Assembly (NCBI GenBank): GCA_012274445.1
Contig: JAAROD010000090.1
Span: forward strand, 372,001-436,000
DNA: 64,000 bases
Direction of reading: 5' to 3'
Source: Sclerotiophoma versabilis
Taxonomy: Eukaryota > Ascomycota > Dothideomycetes > Pleosporales > Didymellaceae
Shown here: positions 35,215 to 45,758 of the stretch, in pieces
Layout: each line of letters starts with the position of its first letter
How positions within the stretch are numbered: position 1 is the first letter of the stretch
The notes under the pieces: generated by a model
What the model saw: only the letters and a program-made list of their open reading frames with translations
The model's database searches: none
Told to the model about the DNA's origin: nothing
Made by a program: the position numbers and the translations under genes

Positions 35215-35572
35215 CGTGGATGTGTCGGGCGGGGCGAGGGTCGAGGCTGCGCGCGCGCTGAAATGCGAGACGCTCGCCTGCGCACTTTTTCGGTGGGCCG
35301 TCGGCAGCGCAACCGCCGACGACGTGAAGCTTGGGCCCCAGCGTCGCCTGGTGCCGATTCTTTTCCAGCGCTCGCCAGCTCCCTCCTCCCTCCGCTCCCT
35401 CCACTCCCTCCGCGCCCTGCCACCTCACCCAGCCCGAGTCCCGTCGGCCGCGCATTTCCTCTTCCGTGCACGGCGTCGTTTGTGTCTGGCTGCTCTGTGA
35501 CGGCAGCACCCCCGCGCTTCCACCCACCGACGCGTCGCGCAGTGCCGGGGCCAGCGCCCGCCGTCGCCCACC
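35215..35572. promoter_or_regulatory. Shared divergent promoter of SDA1 and RSE1
   Basis: Only 358 bases separate the two start codons, so both promoters must lie here or overlap. The stretch is GC-rich, with repeated CTCC motifs around 35389-35412 (TCCCTCCGCTCCCTCCACTCCC). No TATA box was seen. Confidence 0.6.
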
Positions 35573-38500
35573 ATGACGACCTTCTCCTCCATGTCGCTGT
35601 ACGCGCTGACGGTCAAGCCGCCGTCGGCGACGCAGGACGCCATCTCCGGCGACTTCCTCGGCAACGGCAAGCAGCAGATCCTCACCGCCAACGGCTCGCG
35701 CCTGGCCCTCCTCGAGGTCTCGCGGCGGCAGAAGGGCTTCCAGGAGATCTACTCGCAGCATGTCTTTGGCATTGTGCGCCGCATCGCCAAGTTCCGCGTG
35801 GCGGGCGGCACCAAAGGTACGTCCGCCCTTCTCTCCACGCTATAAGCCAGTTTAGTGATTTTCGAAAGCAGCCCCCCGAGCCCGCGGCGGACTGGCCCTC
35901 CAAGACATCTGAGAACCCACGCTGACGACGCAGACCACATTGTCATCACCACCGACTCGGGCCGACTGGTCACGTACGAGTACCTGCCCGACGAGCACAC
36001 CTTCAACACGGTCCACTTCGAGACGTACGGCAAGTCGGGCATACGCCGCGTCGTGCCCGGCGAGTACCTGGCCGCCGACCCGAAAGGGCGCGCCATCATG
36101 GTCGCGTCGACGGAGAAGAACAAGCTCGTGTACATCCTCACCCGCAGCGGCCAGACGGACATTGCCATATCCTCGCCCCTCGAAGCACACAAGCCGCAGA
36201 CGCTGGTCTTCTGTCTTGTGGGCCTGGACGTCGGCTACGACAACCCCATGTTCGCTACCCTGGAGATCGACTACTCGGCATCAGAGTCTGATCCCACCGG
36301 CGAGGCCTACGACGAGATCAAGAAGGAGCTGGTCTACTACGAGCTTGACCTCGGCCTGAACCACATCGTGCGCAAGTGGGCCGAGCCTGTGGATCGCACT
36401 GCGAACATCCTGTTGCGCGTCCCAGGCGGTCCCAGCGCGCCCAGCGGAGTCCTGGTGTGCGGAGAAGACAGCATCACATACCGACGCATCTTCAACAACA
36501 AGTCGAGTGTCCGCCGACTGGCCATTCCACGCCGCGAGGGCGCCACCGAGGACCCCAACCGCAAGCGAACCATTGTCGCTGGCACTCTCTACTCGCTCAA
36601 GGGCGGCGACTTCTTCTATCTGCTCCAGACCGACGACGGCGACCTGTTCAAGCTCACCATAGAGACTGCCGACGCTACAGTGGAGAAGATCAAGATCAAA
36701 TACTTCGACACCATTCCAGTCGTGACAAGTATCTGCATCTTGAGGGCAGGTTTTGTCTATGCCGCCTGCGAATCTGGCGACAGGATTCTGTACGAGCTCG
36801 AGTCCCTCGGCGAGGAGACCGACGACCCTCTCTTTGATAGCAGTCAGTTTCCATTAGATACGGATGCCGCCTTTGCGCCTCCATTCTTCAAGCCACGAGC
36901 TCTGACGAACCTGACACCTGTCGAGACCATCCCGAGTTTGAACCCAATCATGGGCATGGAGGTGGCCAATCCAGCACTCGAGGACGCACCTCAGATCTAC
37001 ACCATCAACGGTGCCGGTGGACGCAGCACGTTCCGCACCACTAGGAACGCTTTGGAGGTACTCGACCTGATTGAGTCACCGCTACCGCAGAACGCCTCCG
37101 ATGTCTGGACCACAAAGTTGACGTCGGAGGATGAGACAGACACCCTCATTGTTATGTGTCTGCACAGCAGAACGCTGGTCTTGAAGATTGGCGACGATGT
37201 CGAGGAGGCAGCGAATACCGGTTTCTTGCCCGACACAAACACGCTGGGTGTACAGCAGTTTGGCGAAGACTGCATTATCCAGATCCATCCCAAGGGTATC
37301 CGTCACATCCAAGCCATCTCATTCCCTGACGGCGATGCGAACGCTACACATGCCAGTCTGACGGACTGGCAACCACCGGCACACAGGACTATCGTCGCAT
37401 GCGCTACCAACAACCGTCAAGTTGCCATTGCGCTCAGCTCAGGTCAGATCTTGTACTTTGAGTGCGATTCGGATGGTTCGCTTGCCATGGCCGAGGAAGA
37501 AATTGCCCTGGACAGCACCATCAACTGCCTGACTATGCCCGACGTGCCCGAGGGTAGCGTGCGAGCTTTTTTCATGGCCGTCGGCTGCAGCGATCAGACT
37601 GTGAGGATCTTCAACCTGAGCCCTGACATGGAAGGCAATATTCTGCGAAGCATCTCCGTTCAGGCTCTTACATCGCCACCAAGTGATCTGACAATCAACA
37701 TGATGGCCGACAAATCTGCACGGGGTTACAGTCAGTACCTCCACATTGGTCTGCGAAGTGGTGTGTATATCCGATCCGTCCTGGACGAGATGACTGGCGA
37801 CATCGGCGACACTCGAAGACGCTTCCTGGGCCCCGAACCTATCAAGTTCGCAAAGGTGACCGTCGCTGATGAGCCTGCCATCATTGCGATGACGTCCAGG
37901 CCCTGGCTCGGCTACACCCACCCACGAACTGGCGTTCTGCAGTTAACGCCGTTGAACTACATTCCCTTCAAGTCTGCCTGGAACTTCGAAGGCACACAGT
38001 TCAAGGGTATCATCTGTGTGAGCGCCGCTGAACTACGGTACGTAACCCCGCCTTCTTTCTGTGACTGCAGTGATGATACTTTGTACCCCTTAACAACCGT
38101 GTGGGCCAAAATTCAATTCCAATTGTTCCTACTGAAACGCAGTCCAATTTTACTATCGATATCACGACCTCATCCAAGAATTACAGGCTGACTGTCTGCA
38201 GAATCTTCACCTTTAACGACTTGACGGACAACACGACTTACGAGACGATCCCCTTGAAGTACACACCGAGGAAGATGGTTGGTCAACACGAACAGGGTCT
38301 CTTCTACGTCATCCAAAGCGAGAACAATACCCTCAACGACGCCACTCGTCAGAATCTTATCCAAGACGCTAAGGCCAAAGAGAACGGCGTGAAGACCGAG
38401 AACGGCACCGATGGCGAGATGGATGTCGACGGAGAGGCTGCTGGCGATGAACTTCCAGCGACCGAGTTCGGGTACCCCCGGGTGCCAGGTCGATGGGCCT

Positions 38501-39588
38501 CCTGCATTCAGGTTGTCGACCCGGTGACGGAGAAGTCGGTGACACACACAGTGGACCTGCCTACAAATCAGTCGCTAGTCAGCCTTGCTTTGGTCTATTT
38601 CGACAGCCGTGGCGAGGACGCCTTCCTTGCTGTCGGTACTGCCAAGGACCTGACTTTCACACCTACCTACAAATTCTCCGGTGCATCGATACAGATCTAC
38701 AAGATCTCTCCGACAGGCCGTGAGCTCGAGCTGTTCCATGAGACAGAAGTGAGCGAGCCTCCGCTGGCTTTGCTCGCTTTCAAGGGCAAGCTCATCGCTG
38801 GCATTGGGCGGAACCTTTGCCTGTACGATTGCGGTATGCGGTCGGTCCTCCGAAAGGCGCAAGCTACAAACTGTGTGAGCAACCGCATCACCGACATCAA
38901 GACGCAGGGCAGCCGCCTGGTCGTCTCGGATCAAATCGAGTCTGTCACATATGTGGTCCACAAGGACCAGGTCCATCCCAACCGATTGATCCCCTTTGTC
39001 GACGATACCGTCTCGAGGCATACGACAGCCACGGAGATGCTCGACTACGACACGACGATTGGAGGTGACAAGTTTGGCAACATCTGGGTGGTGCGGTGTC
39101 CGCAAAAGGTGTCTGAGGGCTCGGACGAGTCGCCCGACGGCTCAGACCTGCTTGTGGATAAGAGCTATCTTGGTGGGACAGCGAACCGTCTCGATCTCGT
39201 GACGCACTACTTTGCCAACGACATACCCATCTCGATACAGAGGACGGTCCTTCTTTCTGGTGGTAACCGCGTCATCTTCTGGGCTGGACTGCAGGGCACA
39301 CTGGGCGCTCTCATTCCGTTTGAGTCACGAAGGCAGCAGAAGATGTTCCAGCAGCTGGAGCTGCAACTCCGGAGCGACGACGCGCCGCTGTCCGGTCGCG
39401 ACCATCTCGCCTTCCGCAGCTACTTTGCGCCGGTCAAGAGCACCATTGACGGCGATTTGATTGAGCGTTTCTTGGTTCTGTCGCGAGACAAGCGCGAGAG
39501 CATTGCCGGGCAGTTGACGGGAGCCGAGTGGACGCCCGGGATGATTGACGAAGCCATCTGGAACATGCGGGCTCTGTTTGTCTTCTAG
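35573..39588 (+). CDS. RSE1: Splicing factor 3B subunit 3 (RSE1/SF3b130), three exons
   Basis: Exons 35573-35816, 35934-38037 and 38202-39588 join in frame to about 1244 residues, close to the usual length of roughly 1200. It belongs to the DDB1/CPSF160/RSE1 family of triple beta-propeller proteins. The N-terminus is typical (MSLYALTVKPPSA, then SGDFLGNGKQQI), and the C-terminus holds the CPSF-A region ending WNMRALFVF. In the U2 snRNP, SF3b130 stabilises SF3b1 and SF3b14 around the branch point. Introns lie at 35817-35933 (117 bases) and 38038-38201 (164 bases). The second carries an internal CTGCAG at 38065-38070 that would be a premature acceptor. The family alignment across the junction (SAAELR then IF) supports the longer intron. 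Confidence 0.95.
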
Positions 39589-39702
39589 GTGGATGTGGCG
39601 TGCGAGTGTGGTGGTAGTCGTCGTAGGTGGGTAGGCGTATTACCACGCAGTGTATGTAACATGGCGGTCGCACCGACCTTTGATACCCAATACAAACAAT
39701 TG

Positions 39703-39762
39703 ACTCCATTAACTCGAATCAATTACATCAACTATATTAACTCTATCAACTCTATTCACTCG
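39703..39762 (+). repeat. Degenerate ATCAACT-like repeat
   Basis: Imperfect repeats of the type AACTCTATCAACT/AATTACATCAACT, AT-rich, just downstream of RSE1. It may influence mRNA 3' ends, but nothing direct shows this. Confidence 0.6.
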
Positions 39763-39819
39763 AAATACAGAGAGTCACGAATCTAGTACTATTACTATTT
39801 ATATTCAATGTTGAATTCG

Positions 39820-39860
39820 CATGGTATCGTAATACATGGTATTGTATCGTATTGTATCGT
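39820..39860 (+). repeat. ATTGTATCGT repeat
   Basis: Two perfect copies of ATTGTATCGT at 39841-39860, preceded by diverged copies (ATGGTATCGTAAT, ATGGTATTGTATCGT). Confidence 0.65.
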
Positions 39861-39880
39861 ACAAGCAGCACAAATGCTGA

Positions 39881-39919
39881 GTAGTGTAGTGTAGTGTAGT
39901 GTAGTATAATGTAGTATAG
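39881..39919 (+). repeat. GTAGT pentanucleotide microsatellite
   Basis: Five perfect GTAGT units (39881-39905) followed by diverged units (GTATAAT, GTAGTATAG). It is a candidate strain marker. Confidence 0.8.
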
Positions 39920-39961
39920 GATAGTGGTATCAGACAGTGTTGTATCAAGTCAGTCAACAAG

Positions 39962-41631
39962 TCAGTCAAGGTCGTGGACTACACCCAGGGCCTCGCCGAC
40001 TTTGACTTTCATGCCTTGGTTAATCTTCCACTCGAAGCCGCCCTTGCGCTCGCCCTGGTAGCCCTCGTCTAGACTGGGGCGCACGCCCTTGGGGGCCTCG
40101 AAGACGAGGACAATGGTGCTGCCGAGCTGGAAGCCGCCCATTTCCTCGCCGCGCTTGAGCGAGTGGCCGCCCAGGACGCGGCTGGCGTTGGCGTAGCTGG
40201 CCTCGGCAAAGCCCGAGTAGGGTTTGCCGCGGGCGGCGGCGTGTTCGGCGGCGCGGTCGGCGGCCGTGTCGGTGGTCAGGCTGTTGGTGCGCAGCTCGCG
40301 GTCAAAGTTGATCTTGATGGAGCCGACGTTGGTGGCGCCGACGGGGGTGTAGGAGAAGAAGCCCCAGCGCCAGCGGCCGAGCAGCACGACGCGCTCGTTC
40401 AGGGTGAAGAGGCCCGGCATGGTGCGCTGCAGGTAGGGCGAGACGCTGTACAGCTCGCCGGCAAAGTGGCGGCGCGACTCGACGACCCAGGACACGGGCG
40501 AGTGGAAGCGGTGGTAGTCGCCCGGTGCCAGGTAGATGACGCAGTAGTACAGGGCGGTGGGCGTCTTTTGCGACGCGGGCGCCCACCACGGGCGCGAGGA
40601 TTCGGAGAGGGCAAGGTCGGCGCGGACCTCTGCTTCCGAGGAGGGGGTCGAGTGGGTGGACTGGTCGGTGGGCATCTCTGCGGGCTTGCCGCCCTTGGGC
40701 CACGGGCCGGAGAAGAGGTTGGGCAGGGTGTAGGAGATGCCATTGACGTTGGCAAACTCTTCGTCGGCGCGGACCGTGTCTTCCTGGTCGGCGGCGGTTT
40801 TGATGTGTTCGGAGGCGCGGACCTGGGAGTCGGCGACTTTGTCTTGGGGCGTGGAGGGGCGGTTGGAGCCGAGCAGGGCATCCAGGCTGTAGGTCACGCC
40901 CTTGACCTGCTCGACCTCGCCGTGCTCGATGGTGCCGAACTGGATGACTTTGCCGTCAGCGGGGGAGAGGACGGCGTTCGGGTTGGGGTCGAGGGGCCGC
41001 ACGCCGGGCTTGAGGGTGCGGTAGAAGAAGGCGGCGAGGTTGGGGTAGACGTGGAGGTCGGGCTCGGAGACCTCGTCGAGGCTGCAGGTGGTTAGAGTCG
41101 CGCGCGGGGGACACGGCCGTCGGGGCATACTGACTTGACGCCGAAGATGAACGAGTAGAGCTTGAAGCCAGGCACGCGGAAGTAGTACGGGATGTCGACC
41201 TCGTTGAACCGGCCCCAGAGGCGGGAGAGGGCCTTGAGCGGCAGGGTCGACATGACCTGCACCGTCCATGGCCCGCTCGGGCGTATCCTCTCGCGCGGCT
41301 TGGGGCGGCCCTGGGGGTCGACGTGGACATGGCTGCCGCTGTCCTGTGCCTGGCTGTGCTTCTCTCGCCGCTGGATGCGGTACAGCTGGAAGGCGCCCAG
41401 GAAGCCGACGCCCAGCGCAATCGGGATGGGCTCCCACTTGATGCGCGTCCGGCCCAGCGCGGCACCCAGCCGCGAGCGGAACGACTCCTTGCGGTGCTGC
41501 TGCTCGTGGAGGGGGCGCGAGGAGGAAAAGTGGCGGGCGGGCACGGGGGCGCGTGTGCAGGCGGGGGGGGAGGCTGCCGGCCGCCGTCGGGCAGGGGCTC
41601 GGGCGAGCTGGCGGGCGCAGGTCGAGGCCAT
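39962..41631 (-). CDS. PSD1: Mitochondrial phosphatidylserine decarboxylase (PSD1), two exons
   Basis: Exons 41631-41135 and 41081-39962 join through a 53-base intron to about 538 residues. The N-terminus is Arg/Ala/Ser-rich (MASTCARQLARAPARRRP), a mitochondrial targeting sequence, followed by a hydrophobic segment (IPIALGVGFLGAFQLY) that fits the inner-membrane anchor of type I enzymes. The catalytic part holds the LDEVSEPDLHVYPNLAAFF block, LSPADGKV, the VVESRRHFAGELYSVSP region and, near the C-terminus, the self-cleavage motif LGST (Ser about 487). There, autocatalysis yields the pyruvoyl cofactor and splits the protein into beta and alpha chains. The enzyme makes phosphatidylethanolamine from phosphatidylserine in the inner mitochondrial membrane. 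An internal insertion between about residues 258 and 330, Asp/Glu/Ser-rich, is longer than in yeast but common in fungi. The start at 41631 is the first ATG that gives the targeting sequence. Confidence 0.93.
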
Positions 41632-41690
41632 GTCTACTGCATCTGCTGCGCGCAGGCGGTGAGTCGCGGACGGGGTGGGGGTCGAGAGGT

Positions 41691-41726
41691 CGTCGAGGTC
41701 GTCGAGGTCGTCGAGGCCGTCGAGGC
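41691..41726 (+). repeat. Nine-base tandem repeat CGTCGAGGY
   Basis: Four 9-base units (41691-41699, 41700-41708, 41709-41717, 41718-41726), with the last base changing T to C. It lies 60 bases upstream of the PSD1 ATG and could be part of its 5' UTR. Confidence 0.8.
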
Positions 41727-41790
41727 GCCTCTGGCGGACGGCGCACAAGCATGACGCGCGCGAGACAGGCCATGTTTTCGCCGGCCAATC

Positions 41791-41823
41791 ACCGACGACG
41801 ACCGACGACGACCGACGACGACC
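41791..41823 (+). repeat. Ten-base tandem repeat ACCGACGACG
   Basis: Three perfect 10-base units (41791-41820) plus a partial fourth. It is adjacent to the CCAAT box. Confidence 0.85.
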
Positions 41824-41940
41824 TCGGAGGTGCTCCCGGCCGTCGACCCTCCCTGCGCGTGCAAGCTACAAGCTGCCCTGAAGCCACGGCGCCGTGCACT
41901 CGAGGCAGACTGCGGCCGCGACTCTGCTGGACGCCTCTCG

Positions 41941-41985
41941 CTGCCCTGCCCTGCCCTGCCCTGCCCTGCCCTGCCCTGCCCTGCC
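41941..41985 (+). repeat. CTGCC pentanucleotide array, nine units
   Basis: Nine perfect CTGCC units in the 5' flank of the UBL gene, about 130 bases before its ATG. Such arrays are slippage-prone. It is not a telomere repeat. Confidence 0.9.
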
Positions 41986-42115
41986 CTCTGCCCGCACATG
42001 GCAGCACCGCGCTGACCACCCTGCGCATCCCGCAACCTGCAACGTATACCAACACCAGCACCACCCCGTCGCCGTCGCTGCCACCTCGCGCGCCCCGCCT
42101 GCTCCCCGACACGCC

Positions 42116-44605
42116 ATGGCCGACGACACACTGGCGGTCAACCTGCGCGTCCTGTCGCCGTCCAGCGAGGTCGAGGGCGGCATCCACCTGCGCGCCCTCC
42201 CCGCCTCGACCACCGTCCGCGAGCTGCGGCTCAAGATCCAGGACGCGGTGCCCTCCAGGCCAGGACCGGAGCGCATGCGCCTGATCTACCGCGGCAAGGT
42301 GGTCGCAAACGACGCCGACACGCTGGAGACCGTCTTCGGCGCAGACAACGTGCGTAGTCGAGCTCCTGCCGCCGCCGCACCCTGAAGCTAACCGCTGCTC
42401 CAGCTCCGCGCATCCAGCGACCAGAGCCTGCACCTGGTCCTCCGAGAGCTGCCCCCGCCCTCGTCCGCCTCGCCTGCCCCGCCGAACCCCTTCCGCCCCG
42501 CCCACGCCGCTGCCCCCGTCAGCCCTCCGCTCCAGACGAACCCCTTCCGAGCGATTCCACAGCCCCGACCAACCTCGCAGCCGCCGCCGCACCCCCACCA
42601 CCATGCACACCACCCCCACCTCCACCACGCCCTCAACCCCCTGGGCCCCGTGGCCGCCGTGCCGCTTCCCCCCCAGATGCAGCAGCAGCTAGCCCAAGCA
42701 CTGGCGCAGCGTGGTGCTGCAGCCACTCCAGCTCCAGACGCACCGCCACACCCAGCCGGCGCACCTGCGCCTAGACCTGCATCAGCAGACGGCGCTCCCG
42801 CTCCGCCCCTGCCTCCGGGCGTCCTCCCCCCTGGATTCGCCGGCATACCAGCGCCGAACGGCAGGACAGTGCGCCAGGAGGGAATTGGGCCAAACGGTGC
42901 GCGCTGGTCCGTCACGTACAACGACTTCACAGCAAACATACCCTTGCGGCCCGGACAGCCAACCATGCCACGGCCTGTCCCGCTACCACCAGCCTTTGCT
43001 GTCCCACCCCGCCCGTTTGCCTCGCCTGCACCCGCTGGCGTGAACGTGCCTCTGAGCTGGCTTCTGCCACGACTGCGCAGGACCCTCCAGGACGCCGCGC
43101 GCGAGGTCGACAACGTCCGGACCCTGCTCGCCCCTTCTGCCGTCGAAGATGCGCTGTCAACCGCGCAATCTGCATCCGCTCAGCCCACCTTTCCCACTTG
43201 GCGTGTCGACCGTATCCGCGAACACCTGCGAACCATCACCCACAACCTGAACACGGTCGAGACCGGTCTTGCCGATCCCGCCATGCACCTCAACGTCGAC
43301 GTCATTGCACTGCGACAGGCCGCCACCGAAGTGAGGAGACAGGCGAACGACTTCAGCAGGGCCCTGGATGCACGCGAGGCTGGACTAAGGTCTGAATGGG
43401 CACAGTCACCACCAGGCGCCTCGGCTGCTGCTGCTGCTTCTGATCCCTTGATTGCGACAGCATCGGCTGCCACACGCTCTCTACCCTCCGATGCACCCCA
43501 AGAACTGTTCCTTCTGTCCAGCCCTCAAGGACCAGTCGGCGTCTTGTTCGACCAACGAGGAACCTACACAACCACGCCCTTCACCTCGACCCTGTCTCCT
43601 CAAGCATTCCTCGACCAATTCAACCACAACCGCCAACTCATCGCCAGCCTTGGCCAGCACATCGCCCAGAGCTCTCAAAACCTGCACGCCCAGCTAGGGG
43701 GTGTTCAGCCCGCCCACGCACAGCACGCACAGCCCGCACATCAGCCTCACGCACTCGACGGGGCCGCCGCCCAACGCGTGATCCAAAACATCATCCAGAA
43801 CCGGAACGAACGCCAAGCTGAAAACGCACCCCAGCCCGCCAACCCCAACGCCCCAGCCGAAAATGACCGTGTAGCCAACGTAGCAGGCCACCTCTGGCTC
43901 GTCTTCAAGCTCGCATGCTTCGTCTACATCTTCGCTGGCGGCGGCGGCTGGTACCGCCCGCTCATGCTCGGCAGCATTGCAATCATTGTCTATATTGTGC
44001 AGCTGGGCATCTTCGAGGCGCAGCTCAATGTCGTCCGCCGCCACTTTGAAGCCTTGCTTCCGGATGCCGAGCGCATTGCCCAAGGAAGGACTGGAAACGC
44101 CAATCAGGCGAATGATGCAGGAGCTGACGCAAGACGCAACCTCACCCCGGAAGAAGCAGCTCGTCGACTTCTGCAACAACAGAGGAACAACCAGTTTGGC
44201 TGGGTGAGAGATAGCATGAGAACGCTCGAGCGCGGCCTTGCCATCTTCCTGGCGAGTCTGTGGCCGGGCATCGGCGAGCGAATGGTGCACGCCCAGGAGG
44301 AGCGGGAGAGGTTGGAACGCGTCGCTGCGACTGAGGAGCGGGAGCGCCAGGAAGAAGAGAGGAGGCGGGCGGAGGAAGAAGCAAACCCGCAAAGCGCGGA
44401 GAAGGAGAGCGGGGCGAGCGAGAAGCCCATTTTGGAGAGAAACACCACGCAGACCTTGAGTGAGGATTTCATGGAACCCGGGCCGAGCGAGAAAGAGAGG
44501 GAGGAAGAGGCTGCAAACCCACCGTCGGGTGAAAGCGCCAATGGGAAAGGCAAGGAGAAGGCCGAGTTCCCAACCCATGACCAGCCTTCTGCCTCCATCT
44601 CCTGA
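42116..44605 (+). CDS. Ubiquitin-like ER-membrane protein resembling HERP/Usa1, two exons
   Basis: Exons 42116-42349 and 42404-44605 join through a 54-base GT-AG intron to about 811 residues. Residues 6-95 are a ubiquitin-like fold: LAVNLRVLSP opening strand, TTVRELRLKIQDAV helix, RMRLIYRGKVV and, after the intron, SLHLVLREL. A very long Pro/Ala/His-rich linker follows, then a helical region (about 350-470). A hydrophobic hairpin at about residues 573-620 (HLWLVFKLACFVYIF, then LMLGSIAIIVYIVQLGIF) is followed by a charged coiled coil at the C-terminus. An N-terminal UBL with a late transmembrane hairpin is the layout of mammalian HERPUD1 and yeast Usa1, scaffolds of the HRD1 ERAD ligase. The similarity is architectural; the exact orthology is inference. 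Dsc-complex UBL proteins are an alternative. Confidence 0.75.
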
Positions 44606-44832
44606 TTGTACATACTTGGAGTTGCTCCGTTTGGAAATTTTACATACCACGTATCTAACAGCGAATACCCAAGCCACCATGCATTGTTCTCTCTTCTCTT
44701 CTGCCACTTCGTACAGCGCCGAGTGGCCAACTTTCCTTCCGTGAGCTGTCGTTCTCGGGTTTCACCAAGTCTAAGCGCAACCAGATCAGTGTCGCAGAAC
44801 TACAACCGAGTCGAGGAAGCCCGAGCACAACA
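44606..44832. other. 3' flank of the UBL gene
   Basis: Short spacer before the decayed region. No gene recognised. Confidence 0.4.
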
Positions 44833-45215
44833 ATGCTCGTAGAGACCGTTCCTTATCAGGATGCATCAACTGGTAAAAGACTTTGGTCGCGAATTCATGC
44901 TTTGTGCACTCTTTTGTCGAGCCATGTTCGACCTAACAAGCTTCGAACGCCAACTCTATTTGCTTTGTGTAACAACGAAAGGCACCTCTGCTACGAGCTT
45001 CTCTACGAATTTCCAGACGTCGAGAGTCCAGATTCCTCTTCTACCAAGCCAGTGACACTGTACACAATGCTCACTGAAAACGAACCATCGGAAAAACCGA
45101 CTCTCGACCGCAGATTAGGGTTAGCCTTGAAACTGGCCGAAGCTGTTACTGCGTTCCATGTTCTCGCATGGTTCCACAACTGAATTCATTCTCCAGGAAG
45201 CGTAAAGCAGTCATT
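44833..45215 (+). pseudogene. Truncated kinase-like (HET-s/LopB-associated type) gene remnant
   Basis: An ATG at 44833 opens about 116 codons that end in a stop at 45181. The sequence reads like the central part of a large group of fungal kinase-like proteins that often carry N-terminal prion-inhibition or HeLo-type domains: CYELLYEFPD, then PVTLYTML, then RRLGLALKLAEAVTAFHVLAWFH. In intact relatives the next residues would start the HxxI...VLF region of the pseudokinase C-lobe. Here that follows only as scrambled sequence after the stop. The piece lacks both ends of the domain, so I call it a remnant. The family name rests on memory of motif order, with moderate confidence. Confidence 0.6.
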
Positions 45216-45379
45216 GACACAGGTACTTCACAAGCAAGGACCGCTGGGCGGAGGCATGTATAAGACGATCGAATCAAGGTCAGCTCGTAGTTGCAAAATC
45301 CAAACTCTTCGAGTCCACAATAGTCTTATTTGAGAACATGAGCATTGGCTGATTGCTTTCTGCGCATTAGAAACGTGCT

Positions 45380-45758
45380 GACAGCACAATCCAGCAGCAA
45401 GCCTTGCTTGGAATTCGTAAATCGAGGCCTTGTCACAGGCGTGGCACACATAACTGGGAGTGAACTGCTGGAGAACGTTTCTCGGATGCTGCCTAACTCT
45501 CTGTCTGCTGATATCGACCTGAACACTTGGGGAGTACTCCCACTTCCTAGGTGGCTCGAGAAGGCAGGAAACATGGCTAATTTAGAGTTCGCTCGGGTTT
45601 ACAACACAGGAATTGGAATGGCACTCATAGTTCCAGTAGAGAGCGCAAAGGAAGCGCAAGCAAAATTGGAAGCAGGCGGGGAAAAGGTCTCCCAAATGGG
45701 TGTACTGCAAAGAAGGTCCGGCGAGGGTTGCTGTCAACTGCGAGGTCTTGGTCGTTAG
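45380..45758 (+). pseudogene. Orphan C-terminal fragment of AIR synthetase (from ADE5,7-type gene)
   Basis: An open frame of about 125 codons reads like the C-terminal domain of phosphoribosylformylglycinamidine cyclo-ligase, the last part of the bifunctional GARS-AIRS protein (ADE5,7 in yeast). Conserved blocks are FVNRGLVTGVAHITGSELLENV, then ADIDLNTWGVLPLPRWLEKAGN, then FARVYNTGIGMALIVPV and GGEKVSQMG, ending in a stop at 45758. The family's ITGGG loop is changed to ITGSE. The N-terminal AIRS half and the whole GARS part are missing, and there is no ATG in the frame (a TTG stands at 45345). So it is a dead piece, although the reading frame itself is clean. Such pieces may arise by ectopic duplication. 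Confidence 0.8.

Larger units (their letters stand above)
39589..39961. other. 3' intergenic region rich in simple repeats
   Basis: AT-rich spacer between the convergent RSE1 and PSD1 genes, in contrast to the GC-rich coding sequence on both sides. It holds the degenerate and pentameric repeats listed separately. Confidence 0.7.
41632..42115. promoter_or_regulatory. Divergent promoter of PSD1 and the UBL gene, with three tandem arrays
   Basis: Divergent 484-base region. It includes a CCAAT box (GGCCAATC at about 41783-41790) and the three short tandem arrays listed separately. CCAAT boxes often bind the HAP complex and drive fungal housekeeping genes; that is knowledge of the motif, not shown here. 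Confidence 0.55.

Noticed and set aside
34484..35761. 425-codon Arg/Pro-rich frame on the minus strand
   Set aside because: It is an alternative frame of SDA1 that also crosses the shared promoter; composition is that of a frame-shifted GC-rich gene.
34096..35925. 609-codon open frame on the plus strand opposite SDA1
   Set aside because: It runs antisense through the well-supported SDA1 gene, is GC-driven, rich in Leu/Gly/Val/Asp repeats, and shows no domain. Long antisense frames are expected in GC-rich fungal genes.
40163..41095. 310-codon frame opposite PSD1
   Set aside because: Antisense shadow of the second PSD1 exon; Gly/Val/Asp-rich with no recognisable fold.
41941..41985. Possible telomere-like repeat
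   Set aside because: The unit is CTGCC, not CCCTAA, and it lies between housekeeping genes, so it is a simple microsatellite.
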